Below, one piece after another: positions 28,396 to 39,736 of a stretch of DNA of 64,000 bases. The notes below the pieces were generated by a model. It had not been told where the DNA came from. It saw nothing but the letters and a program-made list of their open reading frames with translations, and ran no database searches. The number at the start of each line of letters is the position of its first letter. Position 1 is the first letter of the stretch. The stretch lies in NCBI GenBank assembly GCA_022822725.1, contig JAJEAN010000007.1, forward strand, positions 750,382 through 814,381. The letters are read 5' to 3'. Position numbers and translations under genes: made by a program. The stretch is from Candidatus Latescibacterota bacterium. GTDB taxonomy: Bacteria > JAAXHH01.

Positions 28396-29979
28396 TCAGA
28401 TCCTTCTGCGCATTCGCGCAATGGGAATTCCCAGGTTCTCACGGTACTTCGCCACCGTCCGCCGCTTGATCTGCACGCCTTCCTTCGTACGGAGGATTTC
28501 CTCTATCGCCTGGTCGCTCAGCGGCGCGCGCGCGTCTTCTTCTTCGATGATCCGCGCGATGCGGTCTTTGACCGTCTTGGTCGCCAGTTGGCCCGCCGCG
28601 GCTTTCCCGGCCTGCTCGTCCGTCTTTTTCTTCAACCTCCCGTCGAAGAAGAACCTCAGCGCAAAAATGCCCCGGGGCGTCTGTACGTACTTGCCTTGGG
28701 TGGCCCGGCTGACGGTCGTGACATGCAGGCCCACCTCGTCGGCCACATCCTGCAGAATCATCGGCTTGAGGCCGGACAGGCCCGTATCCAGGAACTCGCG
28801 CTGGGCCTTGACAATACTGTTCGTCACCTTCAGCAGCGTGGACCGCCGCTGTTCGATGGAGTTGACGAAGTGGTTCGCCTCGGTCAGCTTGCGCCTCACG
28901 TAACGACGGTCTTCTTCAGAGGACTGTCCGCCCCGGTTCAGGATCGACTGGTAGGCATGGCTGACACGCACCCTGGGCAGGTTGCGATCGTTGAGGTAGA
29001 CGAGGTATTCCCCGTCCACTTTCTCGACGACCAGGTCGGGATGTATGGCCATAACCGAGGAATCGCCGACGGCCAGCCCCGGGTGGGGATTGAGTCCGGC
29101 GATCACGTTCAGGGCGTCCCCGATCTCCTGCTCGGACGCCCTTATCTTCTTACGGATCGACGAGATGCGCCGCAACTTGACGTCGCGCCAGTGTTCCGAA
29201 ATCATCCTGTAGGCGAGCGAATCTCTCAAGTGCAATGCTTCCAGTTGAAGCATGAGACTCTCTCGCAGGTCCCGCGCGCCAACACCGGTAGGTTCGAGGG
29301 TCTGTACGACCTTCAGTACCCGTTCCGCCTCGTCGAACGGCACGCTCGATTCCAGCGCCAGGTCCAGCAGCGGTACGTCGAGGAGACCGCTTTCATTCAG
29401 GTTTCCGATCAGGTATTCGCCGATTTCACGGTCCCGGTTGGACAGGTCGAGAAGGCGCAATTGCTCGATCAGGTACTCGGTCAGCGTCGGATCCGACTTT
29501 CCCTCGCGTTCCAGGATGTGCTGATCTTCCCTTTTCTCCGTCTCTTCCCGGGCATCCATCTGGTTGTGCATACCATCCTGAATATAGGCATCCCAATCGA
29601 TGCTGTTCCGATCTGACGCCAGATCCCCGAGATCGTCCTCCCGCACCGTGCCCGGTTCCTCGCGCGCTACTTCCGACTCCTCACGCGCTACTTCCGACTC
29701 CTCGCGCGCCGCGTCCAGTTCCTCGCGCGCCGCGTCCGGTTCCTCCGCCAGGGACTCCTCGTTGGGTTCCTCCGCCAGGGGCTCCTCGGCGAGGTTTTCC
29801 GCCAGGGGCTCCTCGGCGGGGTCTTCCGACTCCTCCTCCAGTTCCAGCAGCGGATTCTCCTCGATTTTCTCCTTGATCTCCTGCTCGAGTTCCAACGTCG
29901 AGAACTGCAGCAGTTTGAGCGCGTACATCAACTGGGGAGAAAACTGCTGTCTGGTCTGGGGCTGAAGTTGAAATTCCAT
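28396..29979 (-). CDS. rpoN: RNA polymerase sigma-54 factor
   Basis: MEFQLQPQTRQQFSPQLMYALKLLQFSTLELEQEIKEKIEENPLLELE; RpoN box region IKRRTVAKYRENLGIPIARMRR; long acidic linker. Confidence 0.96.
   Translation of the reverse strand: MEFQLQPQTRQQFSPQLMYALKLLQFSTLELEQEIKEKIEENPLLELEEESEDPAEEPLAENLAEEPLAEEPNEESLAEEPDAAREELDAAREESEVAREESEVAREEPGTVREDDLGDLASDRNSIDWDAYIQDGMHNQMDAREETEKREDQHILEREGKSDPTLTEYLIEQLRLLDLSNRDREIGEYLIGNLNESGLLDVPLLDLALESSVPFDEAERVLKVVQTLEPTGVGARDLRESLMLQLEALHLRDSLAYRMISEHWRDVKLRRISSIRKKIRASEQEIGDALNVIAGLNPHPGLAVGDSSVMAIHPDLVVEKVDGEYLVYLNDRNLPRVRVSHAYQSILNRGGQSSEEDRRYVRRKLTEANHFVNSIEQRRSTLLKVTNSIVKAQREFLDTGLSGLKPMILQDVADEVGLHVTTVSRATQGKYVQTPRGIFALRFFFDGRLKKKTDEQAGKAAAGQLATKTVKDRIARIIEEEDARAPLSDQAIEEILRTKEGVQIKRRTVAKYRENLGIPIARMRRRI
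29658..29741 (-). repeat. In-frame coding tandem repeat, 21 bp x 4, in the rpoN acidic linker
   Basis: CCTCGCGCGCTACTTCCGACT / CCTCACGCGCTACTTCCGACT / CCTCGCGCGCCGCGTCCAGTT / CCTCGCGCGCCGCGTCCGGTT, encoding ELDAAREESEVAREESEVARE-type heptads. Followed by further AEEPLAEEP repeats. Confidence 0.9.
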
Positions 29980-29994
29980 GGGCGTGCCTTCAGG

Positions 29995-30738
29995 TTACTC
30001 CAGGCGGAACCGCTCGCCAAGGTAGATACGACGCGCTTCAGGATCATCGGCCAGGTCCTTGGCCGTACCCGATATGTATATCCGGCCGTCGGCCATGATG
30101 TAGGACCGGTCCGTGATCTGCAACGTTTCCCGAACCATGTGATCCGTGACCAGTATGCCCAGTTTTCTTTCCTTCAGGCGTCCGATGACTTCCTGGATGT
30201 CCTCAACGGCGATGGGATCAATGCCGGCGAAGGGCTCATCGAGAAGGATGAACTTCGGTTCGGTCACCAGGGCGCGGCTGATCTCGGTTCTTCGCCGTTC
30301 ACCGCCGGACAGGGTGTAGGCTTTGTGCTTGGCCAGATGCGCAATGCCGAAATCCTCCAGCAGTCCTTCCATTTTACGGCGCCGGTCCTTGCGGGACATG
30401 GGCAAAGTCTGGAGAATGGACATCAGGTTCTGTTCCACCGTCATCCTTCGGAAGATCGACGGTTCCTGGGCCAGATAGCCGATTCCCACGCGAGCCCGTC
30501 GATACATCGGCCACCGCGTGATGTTCCGGCTCTGCCCGGTTTCCTGGTCATCGATGAGCACCCGTCCCGACCCCGGTTTGATCATGCCGACGATCATATA
30601 GAACGAGGTGGTCTTCCCCGCCCCGTTGGGCCCGAGCAGTCCGACCACCTCGCCCTGGTCTACACGCAGGCTCACATCGTCGACGACGCGGTGATTCTGA
30701 TAGGATTTAACAAGGTTCTCAGCACGCAGGCACTGCAC
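29995..30738 (-). CDS. lptB: LPS export ABC transporter ATP-binding protein
   Basis: [75 protein letters not shown]. Confidence 0.96.
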   Translation of the reverse strand: MQCLRAENLVKSYQNHRVVDDVSLRVDQGEVVGLLGPNGAGKTTSFYMIVGMIKPGSGRVLIDDQETGQSRNITRWPMYRRARVGIGYLAQEPSIFRRMTVEQNLMSILQTLPMSRKDRRRKMEGLLEDFGIAHLAKHKAYTLSGGERRRTEISRALVTEPKFILLDEPFAGIDPIAVEDIQEVIGRLKERKLGILVTDHMVRETLQITDRSYIMADGRIYISGTAKDLADDPEARRIYLGERFRLE

Positions 30739-30750
30739 GGATCCTCCGCT

Positions 30751-32148
30751 TCAACGGTTGCCGTCTTCATCTTCCGGATTGAGATAGGACCCGTCCACGC
30801 CGCCGTCCGCGGTCACCTTTACCGGTTCGCCTTCATTCAGTTCGATTACGATTTCCTTCGCCCGGACCACATTGTGTCCGGAAGGACCGCTTTCGAGCGT
30901 AGAAGGATTGTAGGTACTCACCGCGTTCCCCTGCGCAGTAATCAACCTGACCGATTCACCTTCGAAGTCAACGATCATGCTGCGGCCTTCAATGGTGCTG
31001 CGGCCCGCTTCGTCCGCCTGGTCCGCTTCGTCCGCCTGGCCCGCTTCGTCCGCCTGGCCCGCCTGGTCCGTCATATTGTCCAAGCGACCGGTCCCTTCCG
31101 ACCTGTCCGCGGTATAGGAACCCCTGGCGTTACCCGTAACCAGGGCGCGTGCAACTTCGCCGCCCTCCATTTCGAGGATGATCTCATCCCCGGTGATCTC
31201 GCTGTGAGGGCTTCGAATCTCCGGATTGCCGAGAAGATCGATCTGCTCACCTTCGCTGTCGTAGCGCAATGTATCGCAAATCCCCTCCAGCGATCCCTTC
31301 CTGACACGGACCGAATCGAAGACGTCCGCGGTCCGGTCTTCGAAGGCGTAGGTCATGCCTTTCCCTGTCGCTATGATCTCGCTCTCATCGTCTTCCAGCC
31401 GCTTGACCAGCCGGGGATCGCCGCTGAATCGAGCGCTGTCCGTCGTCTTGTAATACTCCGCATGTTCACAGTAGATGGTCACGCCTTCGCCCTCGTCCAC
31501 CACGATGACGGATTCCTTTGCCAGCGCTTTCAGCAGGGTGTTGGTCTCGGTGAAGTAGTACTCCAGGCGAAAGCCCTCGATGTTGATCCTGCTATCGTTC
31601 TGCTGCCAGGTCATGTTCGGCTTGCCCGTCGCCACGGCGAGGTGAGGTTCCTGGGTGAATACCATGCGGTCGCCCGTCAGCACCACGCCGTCCAACGCGT
31701 CTTCGAGACTTACCCGACCCGCTCCGATGGCTCGCTCGTCCTCCTCGTAGTACACTGCGACGTCGGCGGTGAGCGTGGTAGTACCGCGGATCATGCGTAC
31801 GTTGCCGAAAAGACGCACGATGCCGTTCAAGCGATCATAGTTCACCCGGTCACTCGTCAGTTCGGTATTTCCGTGCTTAAGCCGCACATTCCCGGAAAGG
31901 TCGAAAACCTCGTCTCCACCGGTAGACTGGAAGCTGCCCGCTTCCTCGATCTGTACCGGTTCGCGACGCTCCTGGCCCTTCGCCTGAGCAGCGGAAAGCA
32001 CGATGAAACAGCAGACCGAAACCAGCCACCTGACGGGCCCTGTTCCACGATACAATATACCGGATTTACCGTTGGACGTCAAGGATGCGTCCCCTCCGAA
32101 TCGGCGGTCCGGACACTGCGCGGCGAAGGCGTCATTGCGACTGCGCAT
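30751..32148 (-). CDS. lptA: LptA/OstA-like LPS export periplasmic protein
   Basis: GGDEVFDLSGNVRLKHGNTELTSDRVNYDRLNGIVRLFGNVRMIRGTTTLTADVAVYYEEDERA (OstA repeats). Internal ATG at 32148 chosen because the longer ORF would overlap lptC extensively. Confidence 0.85.
   Translation of the reverse strand: MRSRNDAFAAQCPDRRFGGDASLTSNGKSGILYRGTGPVRWLVSVCCFIVLSAAQAKGQERREPVQIEEAGSFQSTGGDEVFDLSGNVRLKHGNTELTSDRVNYDRLNGIVRLFGNVRMIRGTTTLTADVAVYYEEDERAIGAGRVSLEDALDGVVLTGDRMVFTQEPHLAVATGKPNMTWQQNDSRINIEGFRLEYYFTETNTLLKALAKESVIVVDEGEGVTIYCEHAEYYKTTDSARFSGDPRLVKRLEDDESEIIATGKGMTYAFEDRTADVFDSVRVRKGSLEGICDTLRYDSEGEQIDLLGNPEIRSPHSEITGDEIILEMEGGEVARALVTGNARGSYTADRSEGTGRLDNMTDQAGQADEAGQADEADQADEAGRSTIEGRSMIVDFEGESVRLITAQGNAVSTYNPSTLESGPSGHNVVRAKEIVIELNEGEPVKVTADGGVDGSYLNPEDEDGNR
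31007..31060 (-). repeat. In-frame coding tandem repeat, 18 bp x 3, in lptA
   Basis: GCTTCGTCCGCCTGGTCC / GCTTCGTCCGCCTGGCCC / GCTTCGTCCGCCTGGCCC, encoding GQADEA-GQADEA-DQADEA. Confidence 0.9.
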
Positions 32149-32758
32149 CCGGCAGAAACCGGCCTTTGACGTTGCGTCGTATGATATACCGGCGCATGCC
32201 GGGATCGGCTTCAAACCCATCGCCCGCAATGACATCCGTATCCCCGGTCAGTCGGACGGCTGCGTCGGTAACGATGAGATTCGTCGCATTCCGCCAGGTC
32301 AGGGAATCAGTTTCCAGGGTGCCGCGCTCCGAGCTGTGTACCGATACGTTGCCCCGTACGCGCAGGTCGTGGGTCCGCCCGTCGATCTCGCCCCAATCCG
32401 CTTCGAGCGTCGAGGCCAGGCTGCCGTCCTCGTCGAAGAACTCGACGTAGATGCCCTCATCAATGACTGTGCGGTTGGTTTGCGAGAAATAGAGGCGGTG
32501 CCCGGCCCGGATCATGGCTTCCTGCCGGCCGTCCTGGCTCAGGTAAATGGTCGCGTTCCACGCTTCCTGGTCCGGCAGCTCGTCCTGCGTGTCTTCTTGA
32601 GGGAGCGGTTGATCGACGGGCTGGCATGCCATCGGGAACAGGACAGCCGCGGACAGGACGAAGGCCATGACAAGACGCCTCGGCCGGCAGCGGATAAGCC
32701 TTCTGGATGCGGTGTGATTCAGGCGGGGCGAAACACGCGGATTGCGGGTAGTCGGCAT
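32132..32758 (-). CDS. lptC: LptC-like LPS export protein
   Basis: LVMAFVLSAAVLFPMACQ; IYLSQDGRQEAMIRAGHRLYFSQTNRTVIDEGIYVEFFDEDGSLASTLEADWGEIDGRTHDLRVRGNVSVHSSERGTLETDSLTW; upstream of lptA/lptB. Confidence 0.88.
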   Translation of the reverse strand: MPTTRNPRVSPRLNHTASRRLIRCRPRRLVMAFVLSAAVLFPMACQPVDQPLPQEDTQDELPDQEAWNATIYLSQDGRQEAMIRAGHRLYFSQTNRTVIDEGIYVEFFDEDGSLASTLEADWGEIDGRTHDLRVRGNVSVHSSERGTLETDSLTWRNATNLIVTDAAVRLTGDTDVIAGDGFEADPGMRRYIIRRNVKGRFLPDAQSQ

Positions 32759-32817
32759 GACTGATTATACCTGATTTCGTCCGTCCGGGCAAGATCAAGT
32801 TGAGGTGCGCAAGTAGT

Positions 32818-32881
32818 GTCAAGCCTCCTTTGACGCCTTGTCAGGACTCCACCATTGTCAGGTCAAGCCTCCTTTGACGCC
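32818..32881. repeat. Exact 20-bp direct repeat at the lpxL-like gene 3' end
   Basis: GTCAAGCCTCCTTTGACGCC at 32818-32837 and 32862-32881; the second copy covers the gene's stop codon. Confidence 0.9.
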
Positions 32882-33759
32882 CTCCATCGATCGTGCATCC
32901 ATACCCACTGCGCCGGCGCATTTCGGATGAACCGTTCCAGTTCCCCGGTATACGCCCTCGTCGTTTTCTCCACGTCTTCCGGCGTCCGTCCGGCGGGACG
33001 GATCGGTGATCGGACCGTCACGAGGTGCGTGTCGTCCGGCAGGCGGTGTATGGCCATGGGCACGATGGGCGCACCTGCCCGGTCCGCCAGTACCGCCGGT
33101 CCGGTCGGGGTCTTGGCCGGGTGGCCGAAGAAGGGTACGGCGATGCCGGCGCCCCGCGTATCCTGGTCCACCAGGAGCCCCACCACATGCCCCTTTCTCA
33201 GCGCGCGAAGTATGGCGGACGTCGCCCGGTCGCGGGCTACCACTTCCAATCCGCCCCGCACCCGGTTCTCCTGCAGGAGCGCGTCCAGACGGGGGTCGTA
33301 AAGCGGAGCCGCCACCACGGTTACCCTGAACCCCTTGAGCGCCAGGAACGCGCCCATCAGTTCGAAGTTGCCGAGGTGGGCGCTCACCGCTACCACGCCC
33401 TTCCCCGCGCCATAGGCCGATTCCAGGTAGGACAGGCCGTCGGCCCTGACCAGGGCGTCCACGTTCTCCGCCGTGACCCGGGGCAGCCGGGCGACATCCA
33501 CGACGTTCCGGCCCATTTCCCGGAAGACGGTCCTGCCCAGCCGCCTGATCTGCCTGCGGGACTGCGCTTCGCCGTAGACCAGCTTCAGATTGGAAATCGC
33601 AAGGCACCTTGGACCACGAGCGGCCAGGTAAGCCAGTCCGCCGATCCAGCCGCCGAGGGACAGCGCATGCCGCCGCGGTAACGCGTTCATCAGGCCGATG
33701 AGCGCGCACACCGCCCGATAGATCGCGGCATTCCGCAGGCGCTTGATCAAAGAGGCCAC
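32863..33759 (-). CDS. Lipid A biosynthesis acyltransferase (LpxL/HtrB family)
   Basis: GVVAVSAHLGNFELMGAFLALKGFRVTVVAAPLYDPRLDALLQENR; HVVGLLVDQDTRGAGIAVPFFGHPAKTPTGPAVLADRAGAPIVPM. GTG start at 33759 is a guess. Confidence 0.88.
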   Translation of the reverse strand: MASLIKRLRNAAIYRAVCALIGLMNALPRRHALSLGGWIGGLAYLAARGPRCLAISNLKLVYGEAQSRRQIRRLGRTVFREMGRNVVDVARLPRVTAENVDALVRADGLSYLESAYGAGKGVVAVSAHLGNFELMGAFLALKGFRVTVVAAPLYDPRLDALLQENRVRGGLEVVARDRATSAILRALRKGHVVGLLVDQDTRGAGIAVPFFGHPAKTPTGPAVLADRAGAPIVPMAIHRLPDDTHLVTVRSPIRPAGRTPEDVEKTTRAYTGELERFIRNAPAQWVWMHDRWRASKEA

Positions 33760-33791
33760 GGTTGCACTCGCATGGATGCCAATCCGCCGCG

Positions 33792-34610
33792 TTAAGGCCG
33801 TACGACTTCGTCGATCGCGTTGAGGCTTTCCAGCAGAGGTTCCAGTCGGTCGAGCGGCAACATGCTCGCGGCGTCGCACAATGCCTCGGAAACCCTGGGA
33901 TGGGTTTCGATGAAAACAGCATCGCATCCCGCGGCCACCGCGGCGCGGGCAAGGGGTTCGATGAATTCGGGCGTACCGCCGCTCGCGTCGCTGCTCGGAC
34001 GACCGTACAGCCTCACCACGTGGGTGGCGTCGAATACCACGGGATATCCCGTCCGGCGCATGATGGCCAGCGACCGCATGTCGGCGACCAGGTCGTGGTA
34101 TCCGAAAGAGACGCCCCGTTCAGTCAGGAGGATGTCCCGGTTGCCTTCGCTTTCGATCTTGGAGACGACCGACGCCACGTCTTCCGGCGCAAGGAACTGC
34201 CCCTTCTTTACGTTGACGGGCTTTCCGGTCCGGGCAAGGGCCAGGGTAAGCTCGGTCTGCATGGACAGATGCGCGGGAAGCTGCAGTATGTCCAGGACCT
34301 CCGCGGCCTCGTCGACCTCCTGCAACGCGTGAACATCCGAAAGTACGGGCACGCCGAGGTCTCGAACCTTCCGGAGCACGCGCAACCCCTCGCGCAGCCC
34401 AGGTCCCGCGAAATAGGCTGCCGAAGAGCGGTTCGCCTTCGCGTAGGAGGATTTGAACACGAGCGGGATCCCCAGCCGGCCGGTTACCTCGATCAGGCGT
34501 TCCGCGGTCTCCATGACCACGGCCTCGCCCTCGATCACGCATGGCCCCGCGATCAATGCCAGCGGCCGTCCGCCGCCTATGGCCACGTCTCCCACGGCAA
34601 CTTCTCTCAC
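33792..34610 (-). CDS. kdsA: 3-deoxy-8-phosphooctulonate synthase (Kdo-8-P synthase)
   Basis: LALIAGPCVIEGEAVVMETAERLIEVTGRLGIPLVFKSSYAKANRSS...VNVKKGQFLAPEDVASVVSKIESEGN. GTG start at 34610 overlaps the kdsB stop. Confidence 0.95.
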   Translation of the reverse strand: MREVAVGDVAIGGGRPLALIAGPCVIEGEAVVMETAERLIEVTGRLGIPLVFKSSYAKANRSSAAYFAGPGLREGLRVLRKVRDLGVPVLSDVHALQEVDEAAEVLDILQLPAHLSMQTELTLALARTGKPVNVKKGQFLAPEDVASVVSKIESEGNRDILLTERGVSFGYHDLVADMRSLAIMRRTGYPVVFDATHVVRLYGRPSSDASGGTPEFIEPLARAAVAAGCDAVFIETHPRVSEALCDAASMLPLDRLEPLLESLNAIDEVVRP

Positions 34611-35377
34611 GATGCATCTTCCTCCGCGGCCAGCCTGAGGTCCGCCTTCACCAGGTCTTCGGGCACATCGACGCCAAGGGGGGCGTAGTCGGTTTGCCGT
34701 ACGGTGATGCGGTATCCGTTTTCCAGGGCCCGCAACTGTTCCAGCCGTTCGATCCGCTCCAGGGGCGTCGGTTCGAGCCCGGCGAACGTGAGCAGGAAAG
34801 CCCGCCGGTACCCGTAGAGACCCACGGTATTGTAGAACCGGTGTTTGCGCAGGAATGCCCGGTCCGGCCGTTCCCCAGGCCAGGGCAGCGGTGAGCGGGA
34901 GAAGTACAGCGCCTGGCCCTGCCTGTCGAAGACCACCTTGCCCATGTGGGGATTGAGCAGGTCCTCCGTTTTGGTGATCCGGTGCGCGAGGGTCGTCATC
35001 GGCAGGTCCGGATCGTCGACCAGGGGCTTCACCACTGTTTCGATGGCTTCGGCCGTGATCAGCGGTTCGTCTCCCTGGATGTTGACGACCACGTCCGTAT
35101 CCATGTCCCGAACAACCGCGGCCAGCCGGTCCGTACCGCTCGGGTGCTCCGGCGCGGTCATGATCGGTTCGCCGCCGAACCCGCGGACCGCGTCCGCGAT
35201 GCGCCGGTCGTCGGTCACCACGTACAGCTCGGTGAGACACCGCGCGCGGCTGGACCGCTCATAGGTGTGCTGTATCATCGGCTTGCCCCGCAATGGCGCC
35301 AGCGCCTTGCCGGGGAAACGCGTCGAAGCGTAACGGGCCGGTATGAGACCCGTGATTCTCGGGATATCAGACCCCAT
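34607..35377 (-). CDS. kdsB: 3-deoxy-manno-octulosonate cytidylyltransferase
   Basis: ITGLIPARYASTRFPGKALAPLRGKPMIQHTYERS...VVNIQGDEPLITAEAIETVV...HLGVYGYR-like GLYGYRRAFLLTFAGLEPTPLERIERLEQLRALENGYRI. Confidence 0.96.
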   Translation of the reverse strand: MGSDIPRITGLIPARYASTRFPGKALAPLRGKPMIQHTYERSSRARCLTELYVVTDDRRIADAVRGFGGEPIMTAPEHPSGTDRLAAVVRDMDTDVVVNIQGDEPLITAEAIETVVKPLVDDPDLPMTTLAHRITKTEDLLNPHMGKVVFDRQGQALYFSRSPLPWPGERPDRAFLRKHRFYNTVGLYGYRRAFLLTFAGLEPTPLERIERLEQLRALENGYRITVRQTDYAPLGVDVPEDLVKADLRLAAEEDAS

Positions 35378-35384
35378 ATGGTCT

Positions 35385-35669
35385 TCAGATTACCTTGGGC
35401 ACCGTGAAATGGCCGCGATCGGACGCCGGAGCGTTCCGCAGCGCTTCTTCCTGGCTCAGTGACGCGCCAGCTTCGTCGCTGCGAAAGACGTTCTTCAGCC
35501 GCAACACGTGGGAAGTCGGATCAATGGCCGTCGTGTCGAGCGTATTGAGCTTCTCCATGTACGCGAGGATGGCGTTCAGCTGATCCACCATCTGTTCCCG
35601 TTCTTCTTCCGAGAACTTCAGGTGGGCCAGTGCCGCGACATGGTCCACGTCCCTGACGGTTACCGTCAT
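35385..35669 (-). CDS. gatC: Asp/Glu-tRNA amidotransferase subunit C
   Basis: VRDVDHVAALAHLKFSEEEREQMVDQLNAILAYMEKLNTLDTTAIDPTSHVLRLKNVFRSDE. Confidence 0.93.
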   Translation of the reverse strand: MTVTVRDVDHVAALAHLKFSEEEREQMVDQLNAILAYMEKLNTLDTTAIDPTSHVLRLKNVFRSDEAGASLSQEEALRNAPASDRGHFTVPKVI

Positions 35670-35773
35670 GGTCTGCCGCCCTTTCTCGTGCGCCGGCTCA
35701 ACCGGAGCGTATACGGTAAATCAACAGGTCGATTTACCATTAGTTCATCTTCAGGATTATATCATCTCCAGGA

Positions 35774-37984
<2,211 letters not shown>

Positions 37985-38244
37985 TCACCGTTCCCAAACG
38001 GCCAAGAGAGAAGGACAGTACACCCGGAATTCAGCCCGCTTCATCCATCTGGAAATACCGGTGAGCAGCGCGATATCAAAATACACGGCCAAATTCGGCC
38101 CTGTCAATAGAATCATGGTCCGGTCGATGACCGCCTGAGCCCGTCCATGCCAAAGTTTCGTTGAATCTCCGGGGCAGTCGGCTATATTATGGCGGATCGA
38201 ATCCAACCCGTCTGTCCGGAGCATATGCCACGGGATCACTGCTG

Positions 38245-39702
38245 ATGCTGGAATGTCTGTCGGAACGTGGAATCCTGTCGGCCGACGCGGATGCCTTCGA
38301 GTACGCGCTGGCCTGCGCGCCTGAGAGTCCGTACGGCCCGCTGGGGGCGCGGTTCTCGGCGGGGAAACCGATCTACGTCGTCCGGTCGCCCGCGCGGCTG
38401 GACTGCATGGGCGGCATCGCGGACTACAGCGGTTCCCTGGTCTGCGAGATGACCCTCGACCGTGCCGTTCTGATGGGTCTACAGGCCCGGGACGACCGGA
38501 AGGTGGTCGTACACAGCGCCGGCGTGGACGAACTGGGCCTATCGCCGGACGTTGCGCTGGGTCTCGACGACCTGGCGCCAGGTTCGGGCGCCGTGGATTA
38601 TGATACCATAGGACGGCGTTTCTCCAGCGCGCCGGAAACCTCCTGGGCGGCCTACGTTGCCGGGGCTTTCAGCGTGCTGCAGGGCGAAGGGCACGTGGAC
38701 CGTTTCCCCCACGGCGCCACGATCGTGCTGGCAAGCAACATACCGTTCCGGGTGGGCGCGTCCTCGTCGGCCGCACTGGAAATCGCCGCCATGCATGGCC
38801 TGAACCTGCTCTACGGAACCAATCTGGACGGGATGACGCTGGCCGTACTTGCCCAGAAGGTGGAGAACCGGGTGGTCGGCGCGGCCTGCGGCATCATGGA
38901 CCAGGTCACTTGCGTGATGGGAATCCGGGGCCACCTGCTTTCCCTGCTCTGCCAGCCCCATACCGTGCGGGAACAGATTCCGATTCCGGACGGCATACGC
39001 TTTATCGGCATCAATTCCGGCATCCGACGGGAGATCAAGGCGGCGAGATATACGAACAGCAGAATCGGCGCGTTCATGGGCCTGGCGATCTTGCGGGACC
39101 GGCTGCGGTCCGGCAACGGAGCCGCCGGGATTCTCCCCCTGGACTACCTGTGCGACCTGCCCACGACCGAATACGTGCAATCCTGCCGGTCCCTGCTGCC
39201 GTCGAGCATTTCGGGCCGGGTGTTCAGGCAGCGCTACGGAAGCACCCCCGATCCCGTGACGACCGTCGATCCGGAGGTCGTGTACAAGGTGCGCAGCCGC
39301 GTGGAACACCCGGTCTACGAACACCGCAGGGTGACCGACTTCACCGAGTGCATCCGCGCGGCGGAGTCTTCCGATCGACCGGAACTTCTCGAACGGGCTG
39401 GAAGGCTGATGTACGCCTCAGACTGGAGTTACACGCACCGGTGCGGGCTCGGGTCCGCCGAAACGGCCTGGATCGTCCGCGAAGTAAGGAAACTGGGGGT
39501 GGAAGCGGGATTCTACGGCGCCAGGATCACGGGCGGCGGAGCGGGCGGGACGGTCGCCGTGGCCGGAAACGACCGCATGTTCGACCACCTGGACGATCTG
39601 CTTGAACGTTACTTCGAAGCGACCGGGATCAAGCCCGGGTTGTTCGCGGGCACTTCTCCCGGCGCCCTCGAGTTCGGGCACCGCGTCTACCGCAAAACCT
39701 GA
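38245..39702 (+). CDS. GHMP superfamily sugar kinase (galactokinase/arabinokinase-like)
   Basis: PIYVVRSPARLDCMGGIADYSGSLVCEMTL; FRVGASSSAALEIAAMHGL (GHMP motif 2); GFYGARITGGGAGGTVAVAG (motif 3). An upstream TTG at 38161 is an alternative start. Confidence 0.85.
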   Translation: MLECLSERGILSADADAFEYALACAPESPYGPLGARFSAGKPIYVVRSPARLDCMGGIADYSGSLVCEMTLDRAVLMGLQARDDRKVVVHSAGVDELGLSPDVALGLDDLAPGSGAVDYDTIGRRFSSAPETSWAAYVAGAFSVLQGEGHVDRFPHGATIVLASNIPFRVGASSSAALEIAAMHGLNLLYGTNLDGMTLAVLAQKVENRVVGAACGIMDQVTCVMGIRGHLLSLLCQPHTVREQIPIPDGIRFIGINSGIRREIKAARYTNSRIGAFMGLAILRDRLRSGNGAAGILPLDYLCDLPTTEYVQSCRSLLPSSISGRVFRQRYGSTPDPVTTVDPEVVYKVRSRVEHPVYEHRRVTDFTECIRAAESSDRPELLERAGRLMYASDWSYTHRCGLGSAETAWIVREVRKLGVEAGFYGARITGGGAGGTVAVAGNDRMFDHLDDLLERYFEATGIKPGLFAGTSPGALEFGHRVYRKT

Positions 39703-39736
39703 GCATTCGCGGCGTCATGGAAGGAGCTGGAACGGG

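Noticed and set aside
29968-32169. 733-aa plus-strand ORF opposite lptB/lptA
   Set aside because: Antisense shadow; minus-strand products have clear motifs (Walker A, ABC signature, OstA repeats).
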